Notes: a model not told the origin generated them from the letters alone. 64,000 nucleotides of DNA from an uncultured Eubacterium sp. (GCA_934338065.1 CAKRGX010000010.1:7588-71587), one strand, 5' to 3'. Numbered from the stretch's first letter, positions 1 to 9,265 are shown. Numbers and translations: made by a program.

Positions 1-886
1 GTGTTTCATTTATTGCGTTATAATACCACATTGCCGCCTCGTCATAGTCGCCTTTTTCAAGAAAATACTCACCCAGCTCATAACACATCTCCGAGGATCC
101 TTCAGACAAAAGATCCTTCAGACTCATTTTCAGCAATGTATGACTGTCTCCACGAAGTCTCGCACTCCGGCATACAACACATGCCGCTTCTTTCACTTCA
201 TCCAGACTGCTTTCCGAATCAACCGCACTGTTGGCAAAAAATGCTTCTGCCTGAGCAAGATCATCTTCATCCCCGGATATATACAATTCCATTGCATACA
301 TATGATGCAGCCTCTTAGACAGCCGCTTTCCATCCTGTATATACCTCTGAAAAACAGAAAAGTCACGTTTGGCATGATTCTCATGCGGCATATGTGTAAT
401 AACAATATCAGAATCATATACAATGGGATCCAGACGCACCTGTTCATGTACCGGTTCAGTCCATACCCAGTTTCTCACCCGGCGAAACAGCTTCGGCCGA
501 TACTCTTCGTCAAAATTATATGCCGTACCATAGGAAAGCTGATTGCCATATTTCATCTGAACGATCTCAATCTCCGGAAGAAGTGCCTGCTTTAACTCCT
601 TAAAAAGTACATGATTCTCCTCATCCAGCACCTCATCCGCATCTGCCGAATAAATATATTCTTTTGTTGCCTTTGAAAAGGCAAAATTACGTGCAGCAGA
701 AAAATCATCGATCCACGTAAAGTCATACACTTGATCCGTATATCTCTCTGCAATCTTCTTCGTCTCATCGGAAGACCCTGTATCCACAATAATAATCTCA
801 TCCATAAGATCTGCTATACTGTCCAGACACCTAGCTAAAACTTTTCCCTCATTTTTAACAATCATGCACAGACTAATCTCCACCAT
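1..886 (-). CDS. Family 2 glycosyltransferase with C-terminal TPR-like helices (partial, runs off left edge)
   Basis: The frame is open from an ATG at 886 to the left edge of the window, so about 295 codons are visible and the C-terminus is missing. The N-terminus (MVEISLCMIVKNEGKVLARC) is that of GT-A fold family 2 enzymes of the SunS/TPR-glycosyltransferase type. These transfer a sugar from a nucleotide donor to a protein, peptide or glycan. Visible hallmarks are IIIVDTGSSDET (about residue 31) and SADADEV (the DXD metal site, about residue 73). The distal part (LGEYFLEKGDYDEAAMWYYN) looks like a tetratricopeptide helix pair. An AAGGAGG site precedes the ATG, which lies 12 bases after the recJ stop, so the two are probably co-transcribed. 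The acceptor cannot be told from sequence. Confidence 0.85.
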   Translation of the reverse strand, partial: MVEISLCMIVKNEGKVLARCLDSIADLMDEIIIVDTGSSDETKKIAERYTDQVYDFTWIDDFSAARNFAFSKATKEYIYSADADEVLDEENHVLFKELKQALLPEIEIVQMKYGNQLSYGTAYNFDEEYRPKLFRRVRNWVWTEPVHEQVRLDPIVYDSDIVITHMPHENHAKRDFSVFQRYIQDGKRLSKRLHHMYAMELYISGDEDDLAQAEAFFANSAVDSESSLDEVKEAACVVCRSARLRGDSHTLLKMSLKDLLSEGSSEMCYELGEYFLEKGDYDEAAMWYYNAINET

Positions 887-898
887 AACAGCCTCCTT

Positions 899-2641
899 TC
901 ACTCAACCCTGCAATAACTGCTGATCTGTATCTGTATTGTCCTGTTTCCTCTATAGTCATTTATACTTGGATAATAAGTAAAGGCAACATCAATATCGTT
1001 CTCCCGACCCTCATACATCCGCGTTAATTCCCCCTCCCCAAACGTTTGGATAATAAACTGCTCGAATTCCCCGGCTCCATGAAAAAGCAGAGCATCCATC
1101 TGGCTGCCTAAGCGATTTTCAACTCGTAATTTAAGCACATTTTTTTCTTTTCCCAGACGTTGTCCACGCAAAATACGAAAATGCTGTTCGGCAAAGACCG
1201 GTTTCGGATTGCCTACACCGAAAGGCTCCATCTTTTCAAACTCAGATAAAAGTTTCTCTGAAGCATATCCGATCGGCATTGCAGCGTCGATCCTGACAAC
1301 AGGATAAAAATCTTCCTGCCTTAATGTAGAATGGCCATTCAACCGCTGCCTTAACTGTTCAAGATTTTCCTCTGGCAGCGTCATACCTGCTGCCATCTTA
1401 TGTCCACCAAAATGCGTCATCAGATCCTTACACTTTAATAATTCCTGAAACATATCATACCCTTCGATCGAGCGCCCCGATCCCTTGACCATTCCCTGAC
1501 CGGCATATGTAAAAATAATGGCTGGATGTCCTGTCCTTTCCTTTACCCGTCCGGCTATGATACCGACAAGACTCTCATGAACATCGGATAACAATAGTAC
1601 AATAATGTCATCCGGCGTTTTCCCTTCCAGCAGAGCAAACGCCTGCTCCGTCCCTTCTTCCGTCATTGCCTTACGGGATTTGTTTAGCTCCTTCAGGTGC
1701 TGAGCCTTGAAAATGGCTTTCTTATCATCCGTCTCCATCAGCAGATCAAACGAGTCCGCTACTGTTGCAATACGCCCGGCAGCATTAAAACACGGTCCCA
1801 GAATAAATCCTATATGTCCGGTATTTATCTTTTTCCCCCGCAGCCCCTGTACCTCAAGAAGTGCCTGCAAACCTGCATTGTCAGTTTGTTCCAACGCCTG
1901 CAGTCCATATTTTACCAAAATACGGTTTTCATCCTTCAGCTCCATCACATCCGCCACTGTTGCTATAGCCACATACTCTAACAGCTCATTCTTTTTTTCC
2001 GCCGGAATCGCACAGGCGTCATAGAGAGCACAGACCAGTTTAAAAGCCACTCCCGCACCACACAAGCCGGAAAACGGATAAGTCTCTCCCGCCTGCTTAG
2101 GATCGACAACCACATCCGCTTCAGGCAGTGCTTCCTGAACTTCATGATGATCGGTCACGATAACAGTCATTCCCTGTGCTTTTGCATAGGCAACTGCCTC
2201 GTTTGCTGCTATTCCATTATCGCAGGTAACAAGGAGGCTAATCCCTTCCTTTTTTGCTGCATCTACGATACGTTCATTAACGCCATACCCTTCTTTGACT
2301 CGGTCCGGTGTATACAGGCAGACCTTTAATCCAACCTTCCTCAAACCTTTCCACAATATATAAGCAGAAAAGATACCATCACAGTCAAAATCGGAAGCTA
2401 CACCTATCTTTTCCCCTCCTTCTACTGCCCTCTGCAATAACTGCACCGCTTCAGGTACTCCTTTCATAAGGATAGGATCATATAAATCCGCAAGTGTTCC
2501 ATTTAAGTACCGGTCTATGTCTTCTTTTGCCAACACGCCCCGGTTCACCATACAACGGATAACCAGTGGGGATACACCATATTCTCTGCCCAGCTCATTA
2601 AAATCTGCTTTTTTTGTCTCTACGATCCATCGCTCTCGCAT
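899..2641 (-). CDS. recJ: Single-stranded-DNA-specific exonuclease RecJ
   Basis: This is a 5'-3' single-strand exonuclease of recombination and mismatch/base-excision repair. The DHH phosphoesterase motifs are intact: DFDCDG (residues 84-89), VTCDNG (about 138), VTDHHE (about 162) and GPCFNAAGR (about 280). They are followed by the DHHA1 motif GGHKMAAG (about 415) and a C-terminal OB-like region. At 580 residues it matches compact Firmicutes RecJ proteins. The ATG at 2641 has a GGAG 12 bases upstream, which is a rather long spacing. It is divergent from prmA across about 140 bases and is followed by the glycosyltransferase gene. Confidence 0.95.
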   Translation of the reverse strand: MRERWIVETKKADFNELGREYGVSPLVIRCMVNRGVLAKEDIDRYLNGTLADLYDPILMKGVPEAVQLLQRAVEGGEKIGVASDFDCDGIFSAYILWKGLRKVGLKVCLYTPDRVKEGYGVNERIVDAAKKEGISLLVTCDNGIAANEAVAYAKAQGMTVIVTDHHEVQEALPEADVVVDPKQAGETYPFSGLCGAGVAFKLVCALYDACAIPAEKKNELLEYVAIATVADVMELKDENRILVKYGLQALEQTDNAGLQALLEVQGLRGKKINTGHIGFILGPCFNAAGRIATVADSFDLLMETDDKKAIFKAQHLKELNKSRKAMTEEGTEQAFALLEGKTPDDIIVLLLSDVHESLVGIIAGRVKERTGHPAIIFTYAGQGMVKGSGRSIEGYDMFQELLKCKDLMTHFGGHKMAAGMTLPEENLEQLRQRLNGHSTLRQEDFYPVVRIDAAMPIGYASEKLLSEFEKMEPFGVGNPKPVFAEQHFRILRGQRLGKEKNVLKLRVENRLGSQMDALLFHGAGEFEQFIIQTFGEGELTRMYEGRENDIDVAFTYYPSINDYRGNRTIQIQISSYCRVE

Positions 2642-2717
2642 ATGTAATCTTATCTCCTTACCTCTTTCTCATTCTGAGTATAGTCTATTTTACGCAATTG
2701 TGCCAGCCTTTTTCTCC

Positions 2718-2746
2718 TTGATTTTTTATCTTAATATAGATACAAT
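2718..2746 (+). promoter_or_regulatory. Predicted sigma-A promoter of prmA
   Basis: TTGATT at 2718-2723 and TACAAT at 2741-2746 are separated by exactly 17 bases. The start codon is at 2782, giving a leader of about 28 bases with AAAGGAGA as ribosome binding site. Confidence 0.6.
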
Positions 2747-2781
2747 AGAACATAATTACTGTATAATAAAGGAGAAAAATC

Positions 2782-3732
2782 ATGAAATGGATACGTTTTA
2801 CACTGGACACACATACCGATGCCGTTGATATTCTGAGTTATAAATTAGATGAAATCGGTGTTGAAGGCATAGAAATTGAAGACAAGATGCCTCTTTCTGA
2901 GGCGGATAAAGAAAAAATGTTCGTAGATATCCTTCCTGATCCGGAAGACAATGATGGCACTGCTAAAGTACATTTTTATATGGAACCGGAAAACTGCGAT
3001 CCTGAAAAAGTGATGCTTCAGGTGCAGGATATATTTCAGGAAATCAAAGATTTCTGCGAGATTGGGAAAGGAACCATCAGTCTCTCGGAAACAGAAGACA
3101 AAGACTGGATCAACAACTGGAAAGCATACTTCAAACCCTTCCGGGCTGCCGATGACATTGTGATCAAGCCAACCTGGGAATCTTACCAAAAGGAAAAAGA
3201 GACCGATATTTTGATTGAGATTGATCCCGGCATCGCCTTTGGTACCGGTTCCCACGAAACAACCAAACTCTGTATTCAGGCTCTTGATAAATATGTAAAA
3301 GAGGGCGACTCCGTCCTGGATGTCGGATGCGGAAGCGGTATCTTGTCGATCGCAGCCCTCAAATTAGGAGCGCACCATGCTACCGCAATCGATATTGATG
3401 AAATCGCCGTAAAAGTGGCTGCCGAAAATTTTGCCGTAAATAAGATTGCCCCTGAAAGATATTCTTTATACGATGGAGATCTGATCTCCAATACTTTTCT
3501 AAAGGTAAAAGCAGGCACCGGCCACGATATCGTTGTGGCAAACATTCTGGCAGATATCATTATTCCTCTGACGGGTGTTATACGTCCACATATAAAAAAG
3601 GGAGGTCTCTACATCACTTCCGGTATTTTAAATACCAAAGAAGCTGACGTCCGGACCGCCCTTGAAGAAAACGGATTCGAAATACTCTCTGTCGAACACA
3701 TGAAAGAATGGTGTTGTTTTATCGCAAGATAA
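2782..3732 (+). CDS. prmA: Ribosomal protein L11 methyltransferase PrmA
   Basis: This SAM-dependent enzyme trimethylates ribosomal protein L11. The N-terminal half (residues 1-130) is the L11-binding domain, including DWINNWKAYFKP. The Rossmann methyltransferase domain follows, with the SAM loop DVGCGSGILSIAALKLGA (about residues 180-197) and VVANILADIII in place of the catalytic NPPY-type motif, as usual for PrmA. The length of 316 is typical. The start is supported by AAAGGAG eight to nine bases upstream. In many Firmicutes prmA follows dnaJ or precedes rsmE; here it is a single gene, convergent with and two bases from the next gene. Confidence 0.95.
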   Translation: MKWIRFTLDTHTDAVDILSYKLDEIGVEGIEIEDKMPLSEADKEKMFVDILPDPEDNDGTAKVHFYMEPENCDPEKVMLQVQDIFQEIKDFCEIGKGTISLSETEDKDWINNWKAYFKPFRAADDIVIKPTWESYQKEKETDILIEIDPGIAFGTGSHETTKLCIQALDKYVKEGDSVLDVGCGSGILSIAALKLGAHHATAIDIDEIAVKVAAENFAVNKIAPERYSLYDGDLISNTFLKVKAGTGHDIVVANILADIIIPLTGVIRPHIKKGGLYITSGILNTKEADVRTALEENGFEILSVEHMKEWCCFIAR

Positions 3733-3734
3733 TA

Positions 3735-4616
3735 TCAGGTGCGTGACCATCTTCCGCTTGCCCCACAAGGCAGCACAAGACCTTCTTTCCCACGCACAGG
3801 CAGACCAACCTCATCTGCTTCGACCTGTCCGCCAAAATTACGCTGTATCGCTAATTTCATCATATACGACAGAACTGCAGGCTGCAAACCTGTCGTATAT
3901 GAATTAATCAAAAAGAACAGCGCATCTTTCGATAGTATCCGGGTACATAACTGCACTAAGGGAAAGATCTTCTCTTCTATCTTCCATATCTCACCTTTAG
4001 GCCCTCTTCCGTAAGACGGCGGATCCATAATAATACCATCGTAATGGTTTCCACGGCGGATTTCCCGCTCCACAAACTTCACACAATCATCTACAAGATA
4101 ACGAATCGGCGCATCGGAAAGACCGGAAGCTGCCGCATTTTCCTTTGCCCATGTTACCATTCCCTTTGAAGCATCTACATGTGTTACAGATGCCCCTGCC
4201 TTTGCACAAGCTGCCGTTGCTCCTCCTGTGTAAGCAAACAGATTAAGAACTTTTATCTCCCTGGCAGGATTTTTTTGCTTTTCTCTACGGATAAGTCCAC
4301 CAGTCCAATCCCAGTTCACAGCCTGTTCAGGGAACAATCCGGTATGTTTAAAGCTAAATGGCTTCAGATGAAAAGTCAGGTCACGATAGGAAATGTCCCA
4401 CTGCTCCGGAAGATTAAAGAATTCCCATTGACCACCACCTTTATTGCTACGGTGATAATGACCATTCTTTTTCTTCCATTCTGGTACCTGATGCGACGTA
4501 TCCCAGATTACCTGGGGATCCGGTCTCACCAGAATATAATTTCCCCAACGTTCCAACTTTTCCCCCGACGAAGTATCTAATACCTCATAATCCTTCCAGC
4601 CATCTGCTATCCACAT
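3735..4616 (-). CDS. Class I SAM-dependent methyltransferase (RlmI/RlmK-like)
   Basis: A 293-residue methyltransferase. The SAM site is LNLFAYTGGATAACAKAG (about residues 124-141), followed by VTHVDASKGMVTWAKENA, and the catalytic-type motif is DPPSYGRGP (about 198). LFAYTGG plus DPPSYG is characteristic of the branch containing the 23S rRNA cytosine-5/guanine methyltransferases RlmI and RlmL/K. It lacks the N-terminal PUA domain of RlmI, so the rRNA target is only an inference. AAGGAAATGAA precedes the ATG. It is the last gene of the leftward run from purF-purB and meets prmA tail to tail with no room for a terminator. Confidence 0.8.
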   Translation of the reverse strand: MWIADGWKDYEVLDTSSGEKLERWGNYILVRPDPQVIWDTSHQVPEWKKKNGHYHRSNKGGGQWEFFNLPEQWDISYRDLTFHLKPFSFKHTGLFPEQAVNWDWTGGLIRREKQKNPAREIKVLNLFAYTGGATAACAKAGASVTHVDASKGMVTWAKENAAASGLSDAPIRYLVDDCVKFVEREIRRGNHYDGIIMDPPSYGRGPKGEIWKIEEKIFPLVQLCTRILSKDALFFLINSYTTGLQPAVLSYMMKLAIQRNFGGQVEADEVGLPVRGKEGLVLPCGASGRWSRT

Positions 4617-4653
4617 TTCATTTCATTTCCTTTTCTTTTATTTTCCTGTAAGC

Positions 4654-4848
4654 TCAATTGGCAAAAGTATCCTTGATACTTTTGCCTATCTTTCTCGCTC
4701 CGCGCTCAAGCGTATCTGCTGCATGGTCAATCTTTTTATCCAATTCTTTTTCTTTTGCATATTTTCCTGCCTTGTCAGCCGCATGATTAACCGCATCAAC
4801 TGCTTTTCCAAATCCTTGAAGCATCTTCTCTTTGTCCAGTAATGGCAT
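4654..4848 (-). CDS. 64-residue charged helical protein of unknown function
   Basis: A short ORF with a strong ribosome binding site (GGGGGAGGTGG, about 7 bases before ATG), 20 bases after the purB stop. The protein is rich in Lys, Asp and Ala. It reads as one or two amphipathic helices with repeating KAVDAVNHAADKAGKYAKEK / KKIDHAADTLERGARKIGKS blocks, and has no Cys, no signal peptide and no membrane segment. The spacing and the ribosome binding site argue for a real gene co-transcribed with purB. I recognise no family. The heptad-like pattern suggests coiled-coil or lipid-surface association, which is inference. Confidence 0.65.
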   Translation of the reverse strand: MPLLDKEKMLQGFGKAVDAVNHAADKAGKYAKEKELDKKIDHAADTLERGARKIGKSIKDTFAN

Positions 4849-4868
4849 GCCGCCACCTCCCCCTTAAA

Positions 4869-6323
4869 TTAACAATTGATTTCTGCTTTTACCCCCAGCA
4901 GATCTTTATTTTCATCCAGGATTGGCTGAATCACATTCTCAAGAAATTCTTTTACCTGACTTGGTGCACGTCCAACATATTTGCTCGGATCCATTGTCTG
5001 CTGCAATTCCTCCAGTGACATAGGGAAAGCATCATCTGCTGCGATCAATTCAAGAAGATTATTGTCCAGTCCTCTTTCTTTTACATTTCTGCCTGCTTCC
5101 ATTGATAATTCACGTATCTTCTCATGCAATTCCTGGCGATTGCCGCCTGCCTTTACTGCATCCATCATAATATTCTCAGTTGCCATAAATGGCAGCTCGG
5201 ACATAAGTCTCTTCGTAATAACCTTATCATAAACAACCAAACCATCTGCCACATTGAGGAACAGGTCCAATATACCATCAATAGCCAGAAATCCTTCTGC
5301 AACACTCAGACGCTTGTTAGCAGAATCATCCAGCGTTCTCTCAAACCACTGTGTTGCTGATGTGATTGCCGGATTCAATGCATCGATCATGACATATCGG
5401 GAAAGAGAGGCAATACGTTCGCTTCTCATTGGATTTCTCTTATATGCCATTGCGGAGGAACCGATCTGACTTTTCTCAAATGGCTCTTCTACTTCTTTCA
5501 AATGCTGAAGCAGGCGGATATCGTTTGAAAATTTATGTGCCGTTGCTGCTATTCCTGCCAGCACATTACATACACGTGTATCCAGCTTTCTTGAATATGT
5601 CTGTCCGGACACAGGGAAACAAGCTTTAAAGCCCATTTTTTCTGCAATCATTTTATCGGCTTCCTTACATTTTGATTCGTCGCCATCAAATAATTCAAGG
5701 AAACTTGCCTGTGTTCCCGTTGTGCCTTTGGATCCAAGAAGTTTCATATTGTCCATAACATGATCCAGATCTTCAAGATCCATTGTCAGCTCCTGCATCC
5801 ACAACGTTGCCCTTTTTCCTACGGTTGTTGGCTGTGCCGGCTGAAAATGAGTAAACGCCAGCGTCGGAAGATCCTTATACTTCATAGCGAAATCAGCAAG
5901 TACCTGAATGACATTGACAACTTTCTTTTTTACAAGCTTCAATGCCTCTGTCATAATGATAACATCCGTATTATCCCCTACATAACAGGAAGTCGCTCCC
6001 AGATGAATGATTCCGGCTGCTTTTGGACACTGTTTTCCATAAGCGTATACATGACTCATAACATCGTGGCGGACTTCTTTTTCACGAGCTTTCGCCACAT
6101 CATAATTTATATCTGTAACATGTGCTTTCAATTCCGCGATCTGCTCATCCGTTATACGGGGATTGCCTTCGGCGTCCTTTAACCCCAATTCCTGCTCTGT
6201 CTCTGCAAGCGCGATCCATAATTTTCTCCATGTCTGGAACTTCATATCTGGTGAAAATATAAACTGCATCTCTTTGCTTGCATATCTTTCGGATAATGGA
6301 CTTACATACTTATCTGTGTTCAT
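4869..6323 (-). CDS. purB: Adenylosuccinate lyase
   Basis: Catalyses two fumarate-releasing steps: SAICAR to AICAR, and adenylosuccinate to AMP. The 484-residue protein has the fumarase/aspartase superfamily signature GSSAMAYKRNP (about residues 292-302), the mobile catalytic-serine loop, and earlier conserved blocks HDVMSHVYAYG (about 85-95) and HLGATSCYVGDN (about 107-118). It resembles the larger eukaryote-type PurB common in Clostridia rather than the roughly 430-residue Bacillus form. AAGGAAG lies nine bases before the ATG. It follows purF by 47 bases. Confidence 0.96.
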   Translation of the reverse strand: MNTDKYVSPLSERYASKEMQFIFSPDMKFQTWRKLWIALAETEQELGLKDAEGNPRITDEQIAELKAHVTDINYDVAKAREKEVRHDVMSHVYAYGKQCPKAAGIIHLGATSCYVGDNTDVIIMTEALKLVKKKVVNVIQVLADFAMKYKDLPTLAFTHFQPAQPTTVGKRATLWMQELTMDLEDLDHVMDNMKLLGSKGTTGTQASFLELFDGDESKCKEADKMIAEKMGFKACFPVSGQTYSRKLDTRVCNVLAGIAATAHKFSNDIRLLQHLKEVEEPFEKSQIGSSAMAYKRNPMRSERIASLSRYVMIDALNPAITSATQWFERTLDDSANKRLSVAEGFLAIDGILDLFLNVADGLVVYDKVITKRLMSELPFMATENIMMDAVKAGGNRQELHEKIRELSMEAGRNVKERGLDNNLLELIAADDAFPMSLEELQQTMDPSKYVGRAPSQVKEFLENVIQPILDENKDLLGVKAEINC

Positions 6324-6370
6324 CTTTGTTTCTTCCTTTCTTTATCAAATTTAATATAGAGCTTAGCTCA

Positions 6371-7807
6371 TTAGTGTTCATATTCCCCACGGATGTCCTC
6401 TTTCGGCGGCTCAACCGGATAATTGCCTGAAAAGCAGGCATCGCAGTATCCCGTATCTCCCCCAATCAGTTCCGGCAAACGCTCCCCATCCAGATAGCCC
6501 AGCGAATCTGCTCCGATCATATCGCAGATCTGTGTGATCGTATGCTCATGTGCAATAAGCTGGTCACAACTTGGCACATCAGTGCCAAAATAGCAAGGGT
6601 ATAAAAAAGGTGGTGAACTGATTCTTACATGGACCTCTGTAGCCCCGGCATCCTTAAGCATCTGAACGATCAGACCACTTGTCGTTCCCCGCACGATCGA
6701 ATCATCAACCATGACCACTCGTTTTCCCTTTACCACTTCCCGTAATGCGTTTAACTTTATATTGACACTGGATTCACGCGCAGACTGTTTTGGCTTAATA
6801 AAGGTTCTGCCTACATAACTATTCTTTACAAAACCGACGCCATACGGAATATTGGCCTGAAGAGCAAATCCCATTGCGGCTGCATTTCCAGAATCAGGAA
6901 CACCGACAACGATATCTGCCTCCGCCGGATGCATCTGCGCAAGGATCTTTCCTGCTATAATTCGGGAATTATATACACTGATACCATCAACATAACTGTC
7001 CGGACGCGCAAAATAAATATATTCGAAAATGCATCGTGCCGGCTTCTGTATACACAGGCTCTCATCCGAAGCAATGCCATTCTGGTCCAGCATCACGATC
7101 TCTCCCGGCTTCACATCACGTACAAACTCAGCTCCCACAGCATTTAAAGCACAAGTTTCACTTGCCAGAAGATACGTATTATCTCTTTTTCCTATTACCA
7201 GCGGCCGGAAACCAAAAGGATCTCTTGCTCCGATCAATTTACGTGGGCTGGAAATAACGAGTGAATATGCTCCCTTCAGCTTCCTCATCGCATTTTTAAC
7301 TGCATCCTCAACAGTAGCCGTATTTAAACGTTCGCGCGCAATATGATAAGCAATCACTTCTGTATCAATCGTTGTTTGGAAAATAGCACCTGTCTGTTCC
7401 AATTCCTTGCGAAGTTCCGGAGCATTAACCAGATTTCCATTATGTGCGAGCATCAGAATTCCCTTTACATAATTAAGCACCAATGGCTGTACATTATGGC
7501 TGTTGCTTGCCCCCGCTGTTGAATAGCGGACATGACCTACACCAATGTTTCCTTTTAATTTTTCAATCTTTTCCGCATCAAACACTTCATTAACAAGTCC
7601 CATTCCTTTTGTACAAAGGACTTTACCCTTGGGGCCTTCCGTATCACTAACCGCTATACCACAACTCTCCTGCCCCCGATGCTGAAGGGCAAATAAACCA
7701 TAATAGATCGTAGACGCTATATCGCCTCCGTCCATGTCATACGCACCAAACACACCACATTCTTCATGCAGTCCTTCTGAATAGTACTCTTCTACTTGTG
7801 AATCCAT
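6371..7807 (-). CDS. purF: Amidophosphoribosyltransferase
   Basis: First committed enzyme of purine synthesis (PRPP + glutamine to phosphoribosylamine). A 16-residue propeptide precedes Cys17 in EECGVFGAYD, the N-terminal nucleophile exposed by self-cleavage, as in Bacillus-type [4Fe-4S] PurF. The glutaminase domain spans about residues 17-250. The phosphoribosyltransferase domain carries the PRPP loop VVMVDDSIVRGTTS (about 360-373). Cysteines in the C-terminal third (for example YPCYFGTD, YCDACFSGNYP) fit the iron-sulfur cluster. AAGGACTGACAACA precedes the ATG. It starts 23 bases after the GH3-like gene, implying co-transcription. No purine riboswitch or obvious PurBox is seen directly upstream. 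Confidence 0.97.
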   Translation of the reverse strand: MDSQVEEYYSEGLHEECGVFGAYDMDGGDIASTIYYGLFALQHRGQESCGIAVSDTEGPKGKVLCTKGMGLVNEVFDAEKIEKLKGNIGVGHVRYSTAGASNSHNVQPLVLNYVKGILMLAHNGNLVNAPELRKELEQTGAIFQTTIDTEVIAYHIARERLNTATVEDAVKNAMRKLKGAYSLVISSPRKLIGARDPFGFRPLVIGKRDNTYLLASETCALNAVGAEFVRDVKPGEIVMLDQNGIASDESLCIQKPARCIFEYIYFARPDSYVDGISVYNSRIIAGKILAQMHPAEADIVVGVPDSGNAAAMGFALQANIPYGVGFVKNSYVGRTFIKPKQSARESSVNIKLNALREVVKGKRVVMVDDSIVRGTTSGLIVQMLKDAGATEVHVRISSPPFLYPCYFGTDVPSCDQLIAHEHTITQICDMIGADSLGYLDGERLPELIGGDTGYCDACFSGNYPVEPPKEDIRGEYEH

Positions 7808-7830
7808 TGTTGTCAGTCCTTCCTTAATGC

Positions 7831-9087
7831 TTATTTTTTATCTAACATCAGTATTCCCCGCTGGATCTTGTTTTGTAAAATACGGCATACCGATGAATCA
7901 ATCATTTTCTCGTCTATCTTTCCTTCCTTTACGGCAGAAAGAAGCGCCTGATAGCATTTCTCTAATTCCCCTGGCAAAACAATCATATCACATCCTGCCT
8001 TTACTGCCTCCACGACAGCAAACTCATACGTATAATTATTGCGGATCACATTATCATCAAATGGTGAAGACATAACAACGCCTTCAAAGTTCAGTTCCTC
8101 CCGGAGAAGCTTTGTAATAATATCTTTTGACATGAAAGCCGGTATCTTTTTCACCGTCACTTCACTTGCAGACACACTTCCAACCATAACACAGTCCGCT
8201 CCGGCTGCTATTCCGCTCTGATATGTCAGCAGATTATTATTTCGTATTGACATAAGGCTGTCTTTATTTTCCAACACCTCCTCTTTATAATTCCCCGGAA
8301 CATTACCTATTCCCGGAAAATATTTCAGTGTCACTGCCAATCCGCCTTCTCGCATACCCTTTACATAGCTCTCTAACAGACTGCAGACCTGCTCCACTTC
8401 TGTACCTAAACAACGTCTGGAATACTCAGGATTATTCTTATTTCCTATATCAGCCACAGGAGAAAGATTCAGATTCACGCCCATGTCTGTCAACTCTGAC
8501 CCGATATTCTTTCCTGCCTGATACACTTGTTTTGCAGACATATCCACTGCCATCTCTCCCGGCGTAATGTACCCGGTATCATTCAGTCCCGCTACGCGGC
8601 TGGAGATGGAATTGTTTCCACCGCCATCCTCTTCCACTGCTGCATACAGGGAACCTCCGGTAACTGCTTCTGCCTGCAGATCCCGTATCAACTGCTGCCC
8701 CTGCTCTTTATTTTTTATATTTTCTTCCGTCAAAAAGACCCCGCCTATGTTGTAACGGCGGATCGCCTCTCCCATCGTCCTTGTCACCTCTGTGATCGTA
8801 CCATCCAGTGTTCGTCTTTGATCTAACTGATATAGATCCACAAGAAACATCTGTCCGATCTTCTGTTCCAAAGTCATGTTCTTTACCATTTCCTCTGCCT
8901 GCCCATAGGCATCATCAGGGTCAATTGGTATAGGACTCGCAGACACCGCAGCTCCAGACAGAACCGATGGAGTCTCTGTCACCGTCTCCGCTGTTGCTTG
9001 TCCATCATTTTTCTGTGTGTTTTCGCCACATGCGCACACCCCGAATATTGTAAGCAGAAGAAAAACAAATCCTGCTATGCGTTTCAT
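7831..9087 (-). CDS. GH3-like lipoprotein with substituted catalytic residues (NagZ-fold pseudoenzyme candidate)
   Basis: The protein has 418 residues. It begins with a lipoprotein signal peptide: a hydrophobic stretch at 5-17 and lipobox VCAC, with Cys20 as the likely lipidated residue. A TIM-barrel of the glycoside hydrolase 3 N-terminal family follows (GQMFLVDL at 78-85; MGVNLNLSPVADI at 202-214). NagZ enzymes have KHFPGHGD; here it is KYFPGIGN (255-262), so the catalytic His-Asp pair is absent. The nucleophile motif GVV(F/T)(S/T)D reads GVVMSSPFDD (336-345), so the nucleophile Asp is Ser. The C-terminal half stays well conserved in length, so it is not a decaying gene. It may bind muropeptides or glycans without cleaving them (inference). 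It is the first gene of the run into purF-purB. Confidence 0.8.
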   Translation of the reverse strand: MKRIAGFVFLLLTIFGVCACGENTQKNDGQATAETVTETPSVLSGAAVSASPIPIDPDDAYGQAEEMVKNMTLEQKIGQMFLVDLYQLDQRRTLDGTITEVTRTMGEAIRRYNIGGVFLTEENIKNKEQGQQLIRDLQAEAVTGGSLYAAVEEDGGGNNSISSRVAGLNDTGYITPGEMAVDMSAKQVYQAGKNIGSELTDMGVNLNLSPVADIGNKNNPEYSRRCLGTEVEQVCSLLESYVKGMREGGLAVTLKYFPGIGNVPGNYKEEVLENKDSLMSIRNNNLLTYQSGIAAGADCVMVGSVSASEVTVKKIPAFMSKDIITKLLREELNFEGVVMSSPFDDNVIRNNYTYEFAVVEAVKAGCDMIVLPGELEKCYQALLSAVKEGKIDEKMIDSSVCRILQNKIQRGILMLDKK

Positions 9088-9106
9088 TTTTCTGTACCTC
9101 GTTTAT

Positions 9107-9122
9107 TGTTTCGCTCGAAACA
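9107..9122. promoter_or_regulatory. Perfect 16-bp palindrome downstream of a promoter (putative operator)
   Basis: TGTTTCG-CT-CGAAACA is a perfect inverted repeat with 7-base arms. It lies in the leader between the predicted -10 box (9141-9146) and the start codon of the GH3-like gene at 9087. The position fits a repressor site; the cognate regulator is unknown. Confidence 0.4.
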
Positions 9123-9140
9123 CCCACCAATTCAAAAATA

Positions 9141-9169
9141 ATTATATTATATTCTCATGGCATATGCAA
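9141..9169 (-). promoter_or_regulatory. Predicted promoter of the GH3-like/purF/purB run
   Basis: On the minus strand TTGCAT (9169-9164) and TATAAT (9146-9141) are 17 bases apart, in very AT-rich DNA. A second overlapping TATAAT lies at 9151-9146. Confidence 0.55.
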
Positions 9170-9265
9170 ATAAAATATTTTCTTTATTTTTTTATTCTTT
9201 TGTGTAAATCGCCCAAGCTGCCGTGCATAGGATAACAATGTAAATGAAAGTTAGGAGGCAAACCT

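Noticed and set aside
2670..2710. Possible sigma-54 promoter upstream of recJ (TGGCAC followed by TTGC on the minus strand)
   Set aside because: Only 7 bases separate GG and GC, not the required 10, so the geometry does not fit.
2763..2768. TATAAT just before prmA
   Set aside because: It is 13 bases from the start codon, too close to serve as the -10 of a translated mRNA with the observed ribosome binding site; the upstream TTGATT-17-TACAAT fits better.
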